Assembly: GCF_000255295.1 (NCBI RefSeq)
Contig: NC_017030.1
Span: 4,774,001-4,838,000, forward strand
Direction of reading: 5' to 3'
Origin: Corallococcus coralloides DSM 2259
GTDB taxonomy: Bacteria > Myxococcota > Myxococcia > Myxococcales > Myxococcaceae
DNA: 64,000 nt
Within the stretch, counting starts at the first letter, position 1, and each line of letters starts with the position of its first letter. The notes below the pieces were generated by a model. The model was not told the DNA's origin, ran no database searches, and worked only from the letters and a program-made list of their open reading frames with translations. Position numbers and translations under genes: made by a program. Positions 36,280 to 44,160 of this stretch are shown here, one piece after another.

Positions 36280-36535
36280 GGCCGTGAGGATGGGGGCGAA
36301 GTGGCGCCACCGAGGGGGCCTTCGAGCGAATCATGGTACGCGGACCCTACAGTGCGGCGCCGATGCGTCCACCCGCCTGAATGGTGTGTCACGGCGCGGG
36401 GCACGGCTCCTGTCGCGTGTCAGACCGGCCCTCGATGAGGAAGCCTGAGCCCCCGCCTCAAGTGGGTGGCGGAAGGCCGCCATCCCGGTTAGCTTCCGCG
36501 TCGCGTGCGGCGGCCCCAGGGTGGGGCTTCCGAGC
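36280..36535. other. Intergenic stretch between the DUSAM/lipoprotein operon and the gdx riboswitch
   Basis: Apart from the probable frameshifted lipoprotein N-terminus (36280-36334, minus), I see no gene here. Open frames in this stretch look like random high-GC frames. It should contain the two divergent promoters; none is clear by eye. Confidence 0.4.
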
Positions 36536-36576
36536 CCGGACGAGGTGCGCCGTACCCGGTCACGACAAGACGACGC
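36536..36576 (+). promoter_or_regulatory. Guanidine-III (ykkC-III) riboswitch aptamer
   Basis: The 41-nt stretch runs CCGGACGAGGTGCGCCG, then TACCCGGTCACGACAAGACG, then ACGC. It differs only at a few positions from the guanidine-III aptamer sequence I recall from the structural work. It keeps the CCGGA/CCGG pairing parts, the ACGAGGTGCGCCGTACCCGGT core and the ACAAGACG end. It lies 20 nt before the start codon of a guanidinium-exporter-type gene, the known target class. The ACGAC at 36570-36574 can pair with GTCGT at 36587-36591 around the GGGAG ribosome site, suggesting translational control: ligand binding would free the ribosome site. Confidence 0.92.
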
Positions 36577-36596
36577 CTTCACGGGAGTCGTGCGTC

Positions 36597-36926
36597 ATGT
36601 CGTCGTCTTGGATCCTCCTCATCATCGCCGGCCTGCTCGAAGTCTGCTGGACGCTGGGCCTCAAGTACACGCAGGGCTTCACCCGGCCGCTGCCCAGCGT
36701 GCTCACGGTGGCGGCCATCATCGCGAGCATGGGCCTCCTGGGCATCGCGGTGAAGCAACTCCCCATCGGCACGGCCTACGCGGTCTGGGTGGGCATCGGC
36801 GCGGCCGGTGCGGCCATCGCGGGCATGGTGCTCTTCCATGAGCCCGCCACGCCCTCGCGCCTGTTCTTCCTGGTGCTGATGATCGTCGCGATCATCGGGC
36901 TGAAGGTCACCAGCGGAACGCACTGA
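36597..36926 (+). CDS. gdx: SMR-family guanidinium exporter (Gdx/SugE)
   Basis: 109 residues, four transmembrane helices, normal size for small multidrug resistance proteins. Key features: membrane Glu15 in IIAGLLEVCWTLGLKY, the GTAYAVWVGIGAAGAAIAG segment of helix 3, and a short polar loop after helix 3 (FHEPATPSRL). The SugE branch acts as a guanidinium/proton antiporter (Gdx). The guanidine-III aptamer directly upstream supports guanidinium as the substrate. GGGAG (36583-36587) is the ribosome site; no neighbour shares the operon. Confidence 0.93.
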   Translation: MSSSWILLIIAGLLEVCWTLGLKYTQGFTRPLPSVLTVAAIIASMGLLGIAVKQLPIGTAYAVWVGIGAAGAAIAGMVLFHEPATPSRLFFLVLMIVAIIGLKVTSGTH

Positions 36927-37000
36927 CCGATATGGCCCCCCCTCGGTGACGTTTTCCCTCTCGCGAGGGACACGGACGTCCCGAGGGGGAGTCATCCATC

Positions 37001-39205
37001 ATGTTCAAGCAACGCTGGGCCCCGGTGCGGGGGCTCGTGGCCGGAGTGTGTCTGGTGTCAGCCTTTGGCACCGGATGCGCTCCGGCATCGTCGGAGTCGC
37101 CTTCCCGTGCGTCCTCCGACGCTGTCGTCCTCGACGGTCCCTTCGTGGCCATCCCACGCGCGGTCACGGCCGCGCTGGGGAGCACGCCTCCCGTGACGGG
37201 GCGCGTGGAGGGGGAGTCGTTCTACCTGGCCATCCGCAAGCGCGACCTGGGCGAGCGCTACTTCCTGTCCGCCTGGCTCACGAACCAACATCCGGTGTCC
37301 GTCTTCGGCACGGGCTTCGAATCCCTCGGCACTCGCGTCGTGTCGTTCCGGGTGCAGAACGGCAAGCTGTTCATGCTCGACGTGGACGACACCAAGGTGC
37401 GCAGTGAGCTGTTCGTTCCGGAGGTGCTCCTGGACGCGTGGCCCATCGTCACCGGCCACCCGGCCTTCGAACGGCTGCCCCACGCGAAGGACTACGTGCT
37501 CGTGGATCCTTCCGCGGGCATGGACCGGGTGGGCGGCATCGACTCGCTCACGGGCATGTACACGGATGTCTTCACGCAGGAGCTGGCCTACGCCCAGCGC
37601 TTCCGCGCGCTGCCGGAGGGGGTGGCCTTCGAAAAGCTCTTCTCGGGCCACGCCGTCGACTCCATCGCGAAGCTCTACGCGGAGTGGGAGAGCACGGCTC
37701 TACCCGAAGCCATGCGCGTCTCCGGCACGCTGTCGCTGTCCCTGCGTCGCTACCGGGAAGGGGAGGGCTTCGTCGCGAAGCCCGTGCCCTCCGTGGACCA
37801 CTACTTCGTCGGTGCCAGCAAGCTCGTGCCGAACACCGGGGGCGTGACCGAGCGGCTTGCCAGCCGGTGGAACGTCCATCCGGGCATGGCGCCCATTCCC
37901 TGGCTCGTGACGGACACCATCCTCCAGCTCCAGCAGGACCCTCGCTTCCAGGGCGTGGACCTGGTGGCCGCGGTGAAGCGCGGCGTGGAGGGGTGGAACC
38001 AGGCCTTCGGCTTCCCCGCGCTGTCGGCCCGGCTCGCCGGTCCGGGCGAGGCGCTCGGAGACCCTGGCAAGAACTTCGTCGTCGTGGACCTGGAGCCCAC
38101 CGCGACGTACGCGGTCGCGGATTGGATTGGCAACCCGAACACCGGTGAGGTGCAGCAGGCCAGCGTCTACATGGGGTCGGGATGGTTCGAGGCCGCGTTG
38201 CGCCTCCACGGCCCGCTGGGCGCCGCGCGGGTGGCCGAGCCGTCCAGCCCCGCGACGCCACGCCTGCGGATGACCTGGAGCGACCTGCGTCCGGAGCTGC
38301 CCTGCGCCATGGTGGCTCCGTCCCTCGCGGAGACAGCCTCGATGGATGTCCAGACGAACGCGCGCAAGCTGGAGGACTTCCTCACGAACGTTGTGCTGCA
38401 TGAGGTCGGGCACACGCTGGGCCTGCGCCACAACTTCAAGGGCTCCTTCGCGTTCCCCTCCAACTCCGTCATGGACTACGCCTACGCCCCCGAGCAGTCG
38501 GCCCGAGCCGTCCCGGGGCCCTACGACGTCGCCGCCATCCGCTACCTCTACGGACTGGCCTCCACGCTGCCGTCGGAGCCGTTCTGCACGGACGGCGACC
38601 TGTACGTGGATCCGGACTGCGCCCAGCGCGACACCACGGCCGCGCCGCTGGAGTTGTTCCACGGCGCCGCCTACCGGCAGCAGCTCCAGCTCGCGCTGAC
38701 CACGGGAGCCGCGCTCCCCACCAGCGCCCAGCTCAACGGCGTCCTGGCCTACGTGCGCGCGGGACCGGACATGCAGCACGCGCTCGACCTGGCGCTGGAG
38801 GGCATCCGGGCACCGCTGACGCCGCAACAGCTCGCGAGCTCGCCTACGTATGGCATTCGCGCGGAGGCCATGGCCCGCAGGGTCTTCCAGCGCCTGTACC
38901 TGGATGAAGAGTTCCTGCGCGGCACCTTCTACGCCGACCCCTCCGCGGATCCGTTCGTCATGTCGGACATCGTCGGTCAGCTGCGAGCCCACGTGCTCAA
39001 CCTGGACGGCGTGCGCACGCCCGCGTCGCGCCGTGTCGCGGTGGAGGTGCTCAAGAAGCTCCAGCGCTACGACGCGTATGGGGTCCTGCGCGAAGCCCGG
39101 ACGGCGCTCGAAGTAGAGCGCGCGGGCCTGAGCGGCGAAGCCCTGCTCGCGGTGGAGGACCTGTCCGCGCGCATCCACGTCGCGGTGACGCCGTACTTCC
39201 TCTAG
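37001..39205 (+). CDS. Zinc-dependent metalloprotease lipoprotein (metzincin motif)
   Basis: 734 residues. Lipoprotein signal ends SAFGTGC. The zinc site HEVGHTLGLRH starts at His467 (VVLHEVGHTLGLRHNFKG), the extended metzincin pattern with the third His, followed by a VMDYAY Met-turn. The regions before and after resemble the large DUF5117/DUF4953-type zinc-dependent metalloproteases, although this protein is somewhat shorter. Cell-envelope or secreted protease of unknown substrate. ATG 37001 is 74 bp after gdx; a stem-loop follows the gene. Confidence 0.85.
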   Translation: MFKQRWAPVRGLVAGVCLVSAFGTGCAPASSESPSRASSDAVVLDGPFVAIPRAVTAALGSTPPVTGRVEGESFYLAIRKRDLGERYFLSAWLTNQHPVSVFGTGFESLGTRVVSFRVQNGKLFMLDVDDTKVRSELFVPEVLLDAWPIVTGHPAFERLPHAKDYVLVDPSAGMDRVGGIDSLTGMYTDVFTQELAYAQRFRALPEGVAFEKLFSGHAVDSIAKLYAEWESTALPEAMRVSGTLSLSLRRYREGEGFVAKPVPSVDHYFVGASKLVPNTGGVTERLASRWNVHPGMAPIPWLVTDTILQLQQDPRFQGVDLVAAVKRGVEGWNQAFGFPALSARLAGPGEALGDPGKNFVVVDLEPTATYAVADWIGNPNTGEVQQASVYMGSGWFEAALRLHGPLGAARVAEPSSPATPRLRMTWSDLRPELPCAMVAPSLAETASMDVQTNARKLEDFLTNVVLHEVGHTLGLRHNFKGSFAFPSNSVMDYAYAPEQSARAVPGPYDVAAIRYLYGLASTLPSEPFCTDGDLYVDPDCAQRDTTAAPLELFHGAAYRQQLQLALTTGAALPTSAQLNGVLAYVRAGPDMQHALDLALEGIRAPLTPQQLASSPTYGIRAEAMARRVFQRLYLDEEFLRGTFYADPSADPFVMSDIVGQLRAHVLNLDGVRTPASRRVAVEVLKKLQRYDAYGVLREARTALEVERAGLSGEALLAVEDLSARIHVAVTPYFL

Positions 39206-39272
39206 CGAGCGGACAGAAGACCGCGCCGGACCGTAGGGGAGTGAACCCTCCTCGCGGATGGGTTTCCAGAGC

Positions 39273-39298
39273 GCGCATCCCGTGAGCACAGGATGCGC
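39273..39298 (+). terminator. Stem-loop after the metalloprotease gene
   Basis: GCGCATCC (39273-39280) pairs with GGATGCGC (39291-39298), 10-nt loop, no T-run. It lies between the protease stop and the GST start; terminator or leader hairpin. Confidence 0.4.
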
Positions 39299-39327
39299 CC
39301 CGGTTCCCATCACGCGAGGTGACGGCG

Positions 39328-40077
39328 ATGAGCGACGCGAAGTTCGAGCTGTACTACTGGCCCGGCATTCCCGGCCGGGGCGAGTTCGTGCGGCTGGTGC
39401 TGGAGGAGGCGGGCGCGGACTGGGTCGACGTGGGCCTCCTTCCCGAAGCCCAGGGCGGCGGGGCCAAGGCCGTCTCGGCCATGATTGGCAAGGGCCCCGT
39501 GCCCGCGTACGCACCGCCCGTGCTCAAGGTGGGCGACGTCGTCTTTTCCCAGGCGCCCAACATCTGCTCGTACCTGGGCGAGCGCTTCGGCCTGGTCCCC
39601 TCGGACGAGGCCTCGCGTCTCCACGCCCGCCAATTCCAGCTCACCGTCGCGGACGCGGTCGCGGAAGCCCATGACACGCACCACCCGCTCGCAGTGATGA
39701 AGTACTACGACGAGCAGAAGGACGCCGCGAAGCAGCGCGCCGAGGACTTCCGCACCCAGCGCATCCCGAAGTTCCTGGGCTACTTCGAGCGCGTGCTCAA
39801 GGCGAACACGCAGGGCGGCGGGAAGTACCTCCTGGGCCGCGACTTCTCCTATCCCGAGCTGGCGCTGTACCAGCTGGTGGAAGGCCTGCTGTATGCCTTT
39901 CCCAATGCCATGCGCCGCGTCGCCCCGGAGGTCCCCGGCGTGATGGCCCTACGTCAGCGCGTCTCGGAGCGTCCCCGCATCGTCGCGTACAAGCAGTCCA
40001 AGCGCGCGCAGCCCTTCAATCAACACGGCATCTTCCGGCACTACCCGGAGCTGGACGACCCGAACGCGACGAAGTGA
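39328..40077 (+). CDS. Glutathione S-transferase family protein
   Basis: 249 residues from ATG 39328, with AGGTGA upstream; GTG 39319 is an alternative. The N-terminal thioredoxin-like domain starts KFELYYWPGIPGRGEFVRLVLEE, with Tyr8/Tyr9 in the catalytic position and the cis-Pro region PPVLKVGDVVFSQAPNICSYLGE (split: PPVLKVGD, SQAPNICSYLGE). The C-terminal helical domain has LLGRDFSYPELALYQLVEGL. Typical detoxifying or thiol-transfer fold; substrate unknown. Its 3' end overlaps the convergent small gene by 37 bp. Confidence 0.85.
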   Translation: MSDAKFELYYWPGIPGRGEFVRLVLEEAGADWVDVGLLPEAQGGGAKAVSAMIGKGPVPAYAPPVLKVGDVVFSQAPNICSYLGERFGLVPSDEASRLHARQFQLTVADAVAEAHDTHHPLAVMKYYDEQKDAAKQRAEDFRTQRIPKFLGYFERVLKANTQGGGKYLLGRDFSYPELALYQLVEGLLYAFPNAMRRVAPEVPGVMALRQRVSERPRIVAYKQSKRAQPFNQHGIFRHYPELDDPNATK

Positions 40078-40337
40078 CCCTGGGGCACCTCGACGATCTC
40101 CCGGGCGAAGAAGAGGTCCTCGCCCAGACCGGCCACGCGCACCTGGATGAGCGGGTCGCGCGGGTACTGCATGGGCGGATCGTCGAACACCAGCGCCACG
40201 ACGACGCCCACGCGGCCCAGGAAGCGCTCCGACACGGAGTCATCCGCTTCGGTGCGGACGATCATCACCGCCGCGCCCATGCGCACCGGCGCGCCGTCCA
40301 CGTCTTCCGTCAAGATGAGCGAGGGATCGTGCTTCAT
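40041..40337 (-). CDS. Small conserved-looking hypothetical protein
   Basis: 98 residues from ATG 40337 (MKHDPSLILTEDVDG). Beta-rich: VRMGAAVMIVRTEADDSVSE, LGRVGVVVALVFDDPPMQYP, DPLIQVRVAGLGEDLFFARE. This resembles a small SH3/KOW-like barrel; no family recognised. The start overlaps the stop of the anti-sigma-like gene (40334), so it is the third gene of the sigma operon. Its last 37 bp run antisense into the GST gene. Confidence 0.55.
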   Translation of the reverse strand: MKHDPSLILTEDVDGAPVRMGAAVMIVRTEADDSVSERFLGRVGVVVALVFDDPPMQYPRDPLIQVRVAGLGEDLFFAREIVEVPQGHFVAFGSSSSG

Positions 40338-40993
40338 GGTGCGTAGGTCCGGGGTTTGAGTCGTTTCGACAGCGCCCAGGTCGCGAGCGTCAACAACGCC
40401 CATGCCCCCAGGTGATAGGTGGCCACATGGCCGGGGCCCTGCTCACACGCCAGCTCGCCCACGACCGCGCCCACCGTCCCCACCGCGAGTCCCGCCACCG
40501 CCGCGCGCAGCGGGTCGAACGCCGCCGACCGCAACGCCACCAGCGCGACCACCAAAGGCACCAGCGCCAGCGCCACGTGGCTCACCGTGCACACCCACTC
40601 GGGGAGGGTGGAGGGGCCCCGAGGGGCGGCCCGCGTCAGCACCAGCAGCGCGGAGCTCACCAGCGCCATGCCCACGCCCACCTGGCGCAGCCCGCGTCCG
40701 CGCGGGGACAGCGCGCCCCAGGAGCACACCGCGCTCGTGGACAGCAGCATCGCCAGCAGGGGCGCGCGGCCCATCAGCATCGAGCCCGTGGTGCGCCCCA
40801 GCGCCAGGAACACGCCCATCACCGCGAGCGCCAGGCCCGCGGACGCCGCGAACAGCCCCACCGCCTGCGAACGCCACCCTCGCACCGGCCGCTTCAGGGC
40901 CAGCTCCGCGCGCGATGCCGCCAGCGCGCGCTCCATCGCCTTCGGATCCAGGCGGGGCGGGGGGGAACGCCACGGGTCGTTCGGAGGGCTCAT
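40334..40993 (-). CDS. Membrane anti-sigma-like protein (NrsF/DUF1109 type)
   Basis: 219 residues: a polar N-terminal segment (1 to about 42) then six transmembrane helices. Size, helix number and motifs such as STLPEWVCTVSHVALALVPL and a conserved Cys in GELACEQGPGHVATYHLG fit DUF1109/NrsF proteins, which hold ECF sigma factors at the membrane. The gene overlaps the sigma gene stop by 4 bp (ATGA), the expected order for a sigma/anti-sigma pair. Signal unknown. Confidence 0.7.
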   Translation of the reverse strand: MSPPNDPWRSPPPRLDPKAMERALAASRAELALKRPVRGWRSQAVGLFAASAGLALAVMGVFLALGRTTGSMLMGRAPLLAMLLSTSAVCSWGALSPRGRGLRQVGVGMALVSSALLVLTRAAPRGPSTLPEWVCTVSHVALALVPLVVALVALRSAAFDPLRAAVAGLAVGTVGAVVGELACEQGPGHVATYHLGAWALLTLATWALSKRLKPRTYAP

Positions 40994-41532
40994 GACACGT
41001 CCTCCAGTCCACCCAGCAGCTCGCGCAGCTTCTCGTAGCCCCGGTGCGCCCGGAGCCGGGCCGCGCCCGCGCGGATGCCGCGCATCTCGGCGATCTCCTC
41101 GAAGGACCAGCCCTCCATCTTGCTCAGCACCACCGCCTCGCGCTGCTCCACGGGCAACTGCTGGAGCGCGTCCTCGATGCGCCGGCGCATGGCCGGGTCA
41201 CCGTCCGGCGCGGGCACCGACGTGGGCCCGTCCTGCGGCGCGTGCGCGTGCGCGTCCACGTGCTGCTGATGCCGCAGCGCGTCCCGGGCCGCGTTCGCCG
41301 CGATGGTGAGCAGCCAGGGGGTGAAGCGCGTGCCCCGCTCGTAGCGGCCCCGGGCGCGGATGACGGACAGGAAGGTCGTCTGCATGAGGTCCTCCGCCAG
41401 CGGTCCGTCCCTCACCATCCGAGCAAGGAAGCCATGCACACGCCCGGCGTGCCGGGCGAACAGCGCCTCGAACGCCGGCTCGTCTCCCTGGCGGAACTGG
41501 TCCATGAGCACTTCGTCCGTGACGCCTTCCAT
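40990..41532 (-). CDS. ECF-type RNA polymerase sigma factor
   Basis: 180 residues from ATG 41532; GTG 41544 is also possible. Sigma-2: DEPAFEALFARHAGRVHGFLARM, in which the first helix reads EALFARHAGRV, then AEDLMQTTFLSVIRARGRYE and FTPWLLTIAANAARDALR. Sigma-4: LQQLPVEQREAVVLSKMEGW and SFEEIAEMRGIRAGAARLRAH, the HTH. Divergent from the DUF2378 gene. Followed in operon by the membrane anti-sigma protein, which likely inhibits it. A hairpin covers the leader. The long open frame upstream to 41709 is not protein-like. Confidence 0.88.
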   Translation of the reverse strand: MEGVTDEVLMDQFRQGDEPAFEALFARHAGRVHGFLARMVRDGPLAEDLMQTTFLSVIRARGRYERGTRFTPWLLTIAANAARDALRHQQHVDAHAHAPQDGPTSVPAPDGDPAMRRRIEDALQQLPVEQREAVVLSKMEGWSFEEIAEMRGIRAGAARLRAHRGYEKLRELLGGLEDVS

Positions 41533-41552
41533 CGTCTGGTTCACGGACGGCC

Positions 41553-41579
41553 CTGCCCGGAAATCGTTTCCAAGGGCAG
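41553..41579. promoter_or_regulatory. Leader hairpin/palindrome before the sigma factor gene
   Basis: CTGCCC-GGAAA-TCG-TTTCC-AA-GGGCAG (41553-41579): 11 paired positions with a two-base bulge. On the minus strand it ends about 20 nt before ATG 41532 and just before GTG 41544, covering the only GGGCAGG-type ribosome site. It could be an operator or a translational control hairpin. Confidence 0.4.
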
Positions 41580-41720
41580 TCGATTGCCTCCCTGGACGCT
41601 CCAAAGCCTTGAAACGACAAGCGTTGGACGTGACATCGCCGGAGGGCTCGCTTCCAGGACCCGAAAGGGTAGTGTCGCGCGCCTTACCGGTTTCAACGCG
41701 TTTCCCCAATTCGAGCGTCC

Positions 41721-42257
41721 ATGTCCCCGGCCGAGGTCGTCATCCAGTCCACGCTGTTCGAATCGCTGCTTCGCTGCGTGCGGTTGGACAACGGATTGCG
41801 CGAGCGCATGGCGGCGGCGGGCTATGACCCGGACAGGCCCAGGGCCAGCTATCCGGCGTCGGTGTTCCTGCGCTGCCAGAACCTGGTGCTGCAGGCCGCG
41901 TACGCGGGCCGGCCTCGGGAGGAGGCCCTGCGGCAGATGGGCCGGGACCTGGTGCGCGGCTACTTCGAGACGCTGGTGGGCAAGGTCGTGAACGTGGCCC
42001 TGAAGGTCGCGGGTCCGGAGCGCGCGATGAAGCGGGTGGCGCTGAGCTTCCGCTCCGTGATGGAGCCGGTGGAGATCACCTCCACGGAGCTGGGCCCCAA
42101 GGACTGGCGGGTGACATTCCAGGGCTACCCCTTCCCGGCGGAGGCCGCGGCGGGGTGTTGCGAGGAGGCCCTGCGTCAGGCCGGGGCCGCCAATCCCAGC
42201 GCTGTCCTGGAGTCCGATGACGGCCACGGCCGCTTCGAGCTGCGCATGCGCTGGTAG
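41721..42257 (+). CDS. DUF2378 family protein (TIGR02265)
   Basis: 178 residues. Begins MSPAEVVIQSTLFESLLR and shows the myxobacterial DUF2378 pattern: FESLLRCV, RLDNGLRERMAAAGYD, ALRQMGRDLVRGYFETLVGK and a C-terminal part with GWRVTFQ-like strand and PFPAEAAAGCCEEALRQAGA. This family is expanded in Myxococcales; some members are linked to heme-NO-binding-like folds, but function is not established. Divergent from the sigma factor gene. Confidence 0.8.
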   Translation: MSPAEVVIQSTLFESLLRCVRLDNGLRERMAAAGYDPDRPRASYPASVFLRCQNLVLQAAYAGRPREEALRQMGRDLVRGYFETLVGKVVNVALKVAGPERAMKRVALSFRSVMEPVEITSTELGPKDWRVTFQGYPFPAEAAAGCCEEALRQAGAANPSAVLESDDGHGRFELRMRW

Positions 42258-42332
42258 GACGTCCGTGTGCACGCCGTAACGGTGATCATCATCCTTCCAC
42301 CGCGACATGACTGAATGCGCTATGAGGGCCCC

Positions 42333-42821
42333 ATGAAAATCGGCAAGGACAGTGTTGTCGCCATTGACTACAAGCTGCACCTCGGCGACGGGAAGATCGT
42401 GGACGAGAGCGAGGCGGGCGAGCCGCTCGTCTACCTGCACGGCTACGAGGAGATCGTCCCCGGCCTGGAGAAGGCGCTGGAGGGCAAGTCCGCGGGCGAG
42501 TCGCTGAAGACGGTCGTCTCCGCGGCGGACGGCTACGGCGACTACGATCCGGAAGGCGTCGAGGAGGTCCCCCGGACCGAGTTCCCCGAGGACCTGGAGA
42601 TCAAGGCCGGCGGCATCCTGAGCGCCACGGATCCGGAGGGCGACGAGGTCGACTTCCTGGTGAAGGAAGTGCGCAAGGACACGGTGCTGGTGGACTTCAA
42701 CCACCCGTTCGCCGGCAAGGAGCTGCACTTCGAGGTCAGCATCAAGGAAGTGCGCGCCGCCACGCCCGAGGAACTCGAGCACGGCCACGCGCACGGCCCT
42801 GACGACGACCACGATCACTGA
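42333..42821 (+). CDS. slyD: SlyD-type FKBP peptidyl-prolyl cis-trans isomerase
   Basis: 162 residues from ATG 42333. FKBP half with inserted chaperone flap: MKIGKDSVVAIDYKLHLGDG, EPLVYLHGYEEIVPGLEKAL, VVSAADGYGDYDPEGVEEVP (flap start), and DFNHPFAGKELHFEVSIKEV. The C-terminal tail is His/Asp-rich (HGHAHGPDDDHDH), likely metal-binding as in other SlyD proteins. Assists folding of proline-limited proteins and metal delivery in the cytosol. The last 7 bp overlap the convergent helicase gene. Confidence 0.93.
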   Translation: MKIGKDSVVAIDYKLHLGDGKIVDESEAGEPLVYLHGYEEIVPGLEKALEGKSAGESLKTVVSAADGYGDYDPEGVEEVPRTEFPEDLEIKAGGILSATDPEGDEVDFLVKEVRKDTVLVDFNHPFAGKELHFEVSIKEVRAATPEELEHGHAHGPDDDHDH

Positions 42822-44089
42822 CCGGCGGGGCCCTTCGGCCGGCCCTTGCCGTGCGTCCGGGCATGCCGCCCGGGCGCCGCGCCTTCGGGCCGCTTGGAGC
42901 GCCCATGGTCGGGCTGGCGCGGCCCCGGGTCGCGCTGCTTCGCCAGGAACGCCTCCATCTCCCGCTTGAAGATGGGGTCCCTGCGCGGCACCTCCGTGCG
43001 CGGAAGCTCCTGGCGGATGATGCGCTCGATGTCCTGGAGCGTGCGCCGCTCCACCTCCAGCGCGAACAACGACGCCCGTCCACTGGCCGCCGCGCGAGCG
43101 GTGCGGCCGATGCGGTGCACGTAGTCCTCCGGCCCGTGCGGCACGTCCAGGCTGATGACGTGGCCAATGTCATCCACGTCCAGTCCGCGCGCCGCCAGGT
43201 CGGTGGCCACGAGGCAGCGGTACTGCCCCCGGCGGAAGCCCTCCAACGCCTGACGCCGCTGGGCCTGGGTGCGGCCCGCGTGCAGGGCGGCGGACTTGTG
43301 GCCCGCGGCGGCGAGCAGCTCCTTCATCTTGTCCGCGCGCTGCTGGGTGCGCACGAACACGAGCGCGCTGGCCTGGTCCTGTGAGAGCAGGGTGAGGAGC
43401 AGGGGCCACTTCTCCTCGGGCTTCACGATGTAGAGGTGCTGTTCGGCGCGGGGCGCGGGGGTGCCGCTGGGCGTCACTTCCACGCGCACGGGTTTGTGCA
43501 GGGCGCGCTGTCCGAAGCGCGTCACGTCCGCGCCCAGGGTGGCGGAGAACAGCAGCGTCTGGCGCTCACGGGGCAGCGCGTGGAGGATCTGGTTGATCTG
43601 CGGCAGGAAGCCCATGTCGAGCATCCGGTCCGCCTCATCCAGCACCAGGGTCTGGATGCGATGGAGGTTCACGGCCTTCACGCCCAACAGGTCCACGAGC
43701 CGGCCCGGCGTGGCGACGATGAGGCTGGGGCGCTCGCGCAGCGCATCCACCTGCGCGTTCATGTCCTCGCCGCCGACGATGAGGACGGGCAGGACGCCCA
43801 GGGGCTCGCCGAAGAAGCGGGCCTGCTCCTCCACCTGCTGCGCCAGCTCGCGAGTGGGGGTGAGGATGAGGCCCCGCGTGCCCTTCTCGCCCGCGAAGCG
43901 TTCAATCATGGGGAGCAGGTAGGCGGCCGTCTTGCCGGTGCCGGTGGCCGCGCAGCCGATGACGTCGCGGCCGGAAAGCGCGGGCGGGATGGCCTGCGCC
44001 TGGATGGGCGTGGGGGTACCGAAGCGGGCACGCTTCACGGCGCCCAGCGTTTCGGGGGACAGGCCCAGGGACTTGAAGGAAGCACTCAT
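42815..44089 (-). CDS. rhlE: DEAD-box ATP-dependent RNA helicase (RhlE type)
   Basis: 424 residues from ATG 44089. Motifs in order: Q motif FGTPTPIQAQAIP, I ATGTGKTAAY, Ia PTRELAQQ, II DEADRMLDMGF, III SAT, IV LVFVRTQQ, V ATDLAARGLDVDD and VI HRIGRTARA. A short basic, Pro/Gly-rich C-terminal tail (after about 375) may help RNA binding. Remodels RNA or ribosome assembly intermediates. It stands alone, 71 bp downstream of fghA's stop on the same strand (fghA lies to its right). Confidence 0.93.
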   Translation of the reverse strand: MSASFKSLGLSPETLGAVKRARFGTPTPIQAQAIPPALSGRDVIGCAATGTGKTAAYLLPMIERFAGEKGTRGLILTPTRELAQQVEEQARFFGEPLGVLPVLIVGGEDMNAQVDALRERPSLIVATPGRLVDLLGVKAVNLHRIQTLVLDEADRMLDMGFLPQINQILHALPRERQTLLFSATLGADVTRFGQRALHKPVRVEVTPSGTPAPRAEQHLYIVKPEEKWPLLLTLLSQDQASALVFVRTQQRADKMKELLAAAGHKSAALHAGRTQAQRRQALEGFRRGQYRCLVATDLAARGLDVDDIGHVISLDVPHGPEDYVHRIGRTARAAASGRASLFALEVERRTLQDIERIIRQELPRTEVPRRDPIFKREMEAFLAKQRDPGPRQPDHGRSKRPEGAAPGRHARTHGKGRPKGPAGQ

Positions 44090-44160
44090 GCCCCCACGCC
44101 TCCCACGTCCGGGCCGGAGAGGGAAGGGGGATTGAGGGGCATGAGTGCCCGGGCTGCGGG

